Positions 8,358-8,471 of a stretch of 8,471 nucleotides of DNA are shown piece after piece. Origin of the DNA: Paludibacter sp. Its GTDB lineage: Bacteria; Bacteroidota; Bacteroidia; Bacteroidales; Paludibacteraceae. The notes below the pieces were generated by a model. The model saw nothing but the letters and a program-made list of their open reading frames with translations. It had not been told where the DNA came from and searched no databases. The position numbers were made by a program, and so were the translations under genes. The stretch covers positions 1 through 8,471 of the forward strand of contig JAUSNQ010000035.1 in assembly GCA_030655595.1 (NCBI GenBank), in the 5' to 3' direction. Every line of letters starts with the position of its first letter. The stretch's first letter is position 1.

Positions 8358-8365
8358 CAAAAATA
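8358..8365 (-). promoter_or_regulatory. Putative Bacteroidota-type -7 promoter box for the dxs-trk unit
   Basis: On the minus strand the octamer TATTTTTG matches the TAnnTTTG consensus. It lies 21 bases before the dxs ATG at 8336, so transcription would start near 8350 with a very short leader of about 15 nt. No clear -33 TTTG box is seen upstream. I found no similar box in the dxs-trkA or trkH-trkH gaps, which fits one promoter for all four genes. The start point is inferred. Confidence 0.5.
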
Positions 8366-8471
8366 ATATTTTTTTGGGGATAATGTCTCTTTAATATCTT
8401 TTTTATCAAAAAAATGCATGAAATCAGGTTTTCAAGCAACTATTTTAATCTCCTGATTACTCACGTATATC
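8366..8471. other. AT-rich upstream region without a visible gene
   Basis: These 106 bases contain no convincing coding frame on either strand. The only structure seen is a 7-bp inverted repeat, AATCAGG (8422-8428) and CCTGATT (8452-8458), around a 23-base spacer with no T-run after it. The next gene lies beyond the window. Confidence 0.5.

Noticed and set aside
8422..8458. Seven-base inverted repeat AATCAGG ... CCTGATT near the right edge
   Set aside because: The 23-base spacer, short stem and lack of a T-run make a terminator unlikely, and the stretch is too short and isolated to call an operator.

Overview
The window holds five complete housekeeping genes from what looks like a member of the Bacteroidota, probably order Bacteroidales. 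The basis is moderately AT-rich DNA, little use of Shine-Dalgarno sequences, promoter boxes of the TAnnTTTG type ahead of the first gene in each direction, and a dxs-trkA-trkH order that I recall as common in Bacteroidales. The genus cannot be named from the sequence alone.

Layout: bases 1-73 carry a promoter and short leader. thrS (74-2017, plus strand) encodes threonyl-tRNA synthetase and ends in a hairpin terminator (2062-2104). This terminator runs into the 3' end of a convergent four-gene minus-strand unit. Read in its direction of transcription, that unit is dxs (8336-6432), trkA (6410-5076), a first trkH copy (5076-3607) and a second trkH copy (3571-2096). Gaps are 21 bp, a 1-bp TGATG overlap and 35 bp, so a single transcript from a promoter just upstream of dxs is likely. 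Bases 8366-8471 are AT-rich upstream DNA with no gene visible.

How the genes work together: trkA encodes a cytoplasmic two-RCK-domain nucleotide-binding subunit, and the two trkH genes encode membrane pore subunits of a Trk/Ktr-type potassium uptake system. One regulator sits beside two pore paralogues, both with all four pore loops intact, so there may be two alternative channels or a mixed one. dxs makes 1-deoxy-D-xylulose 5-phosphate, the entry point of the MEP isoprenoid pathway, and has no direct biochemical link to potassium uptake. thrS is independent.

I see no mobile element, CRISPR array, tRNA, rRNA or riboswitch, and no clearly undescribed system. The points worth a second look are the tandem trkH duplication with divergence in the gate loop, thrS apparently separated from infC, the terminator embedded in the last codons of a convergent gene, and three start codons better placed at an internal ATG than at an upstream TTG.
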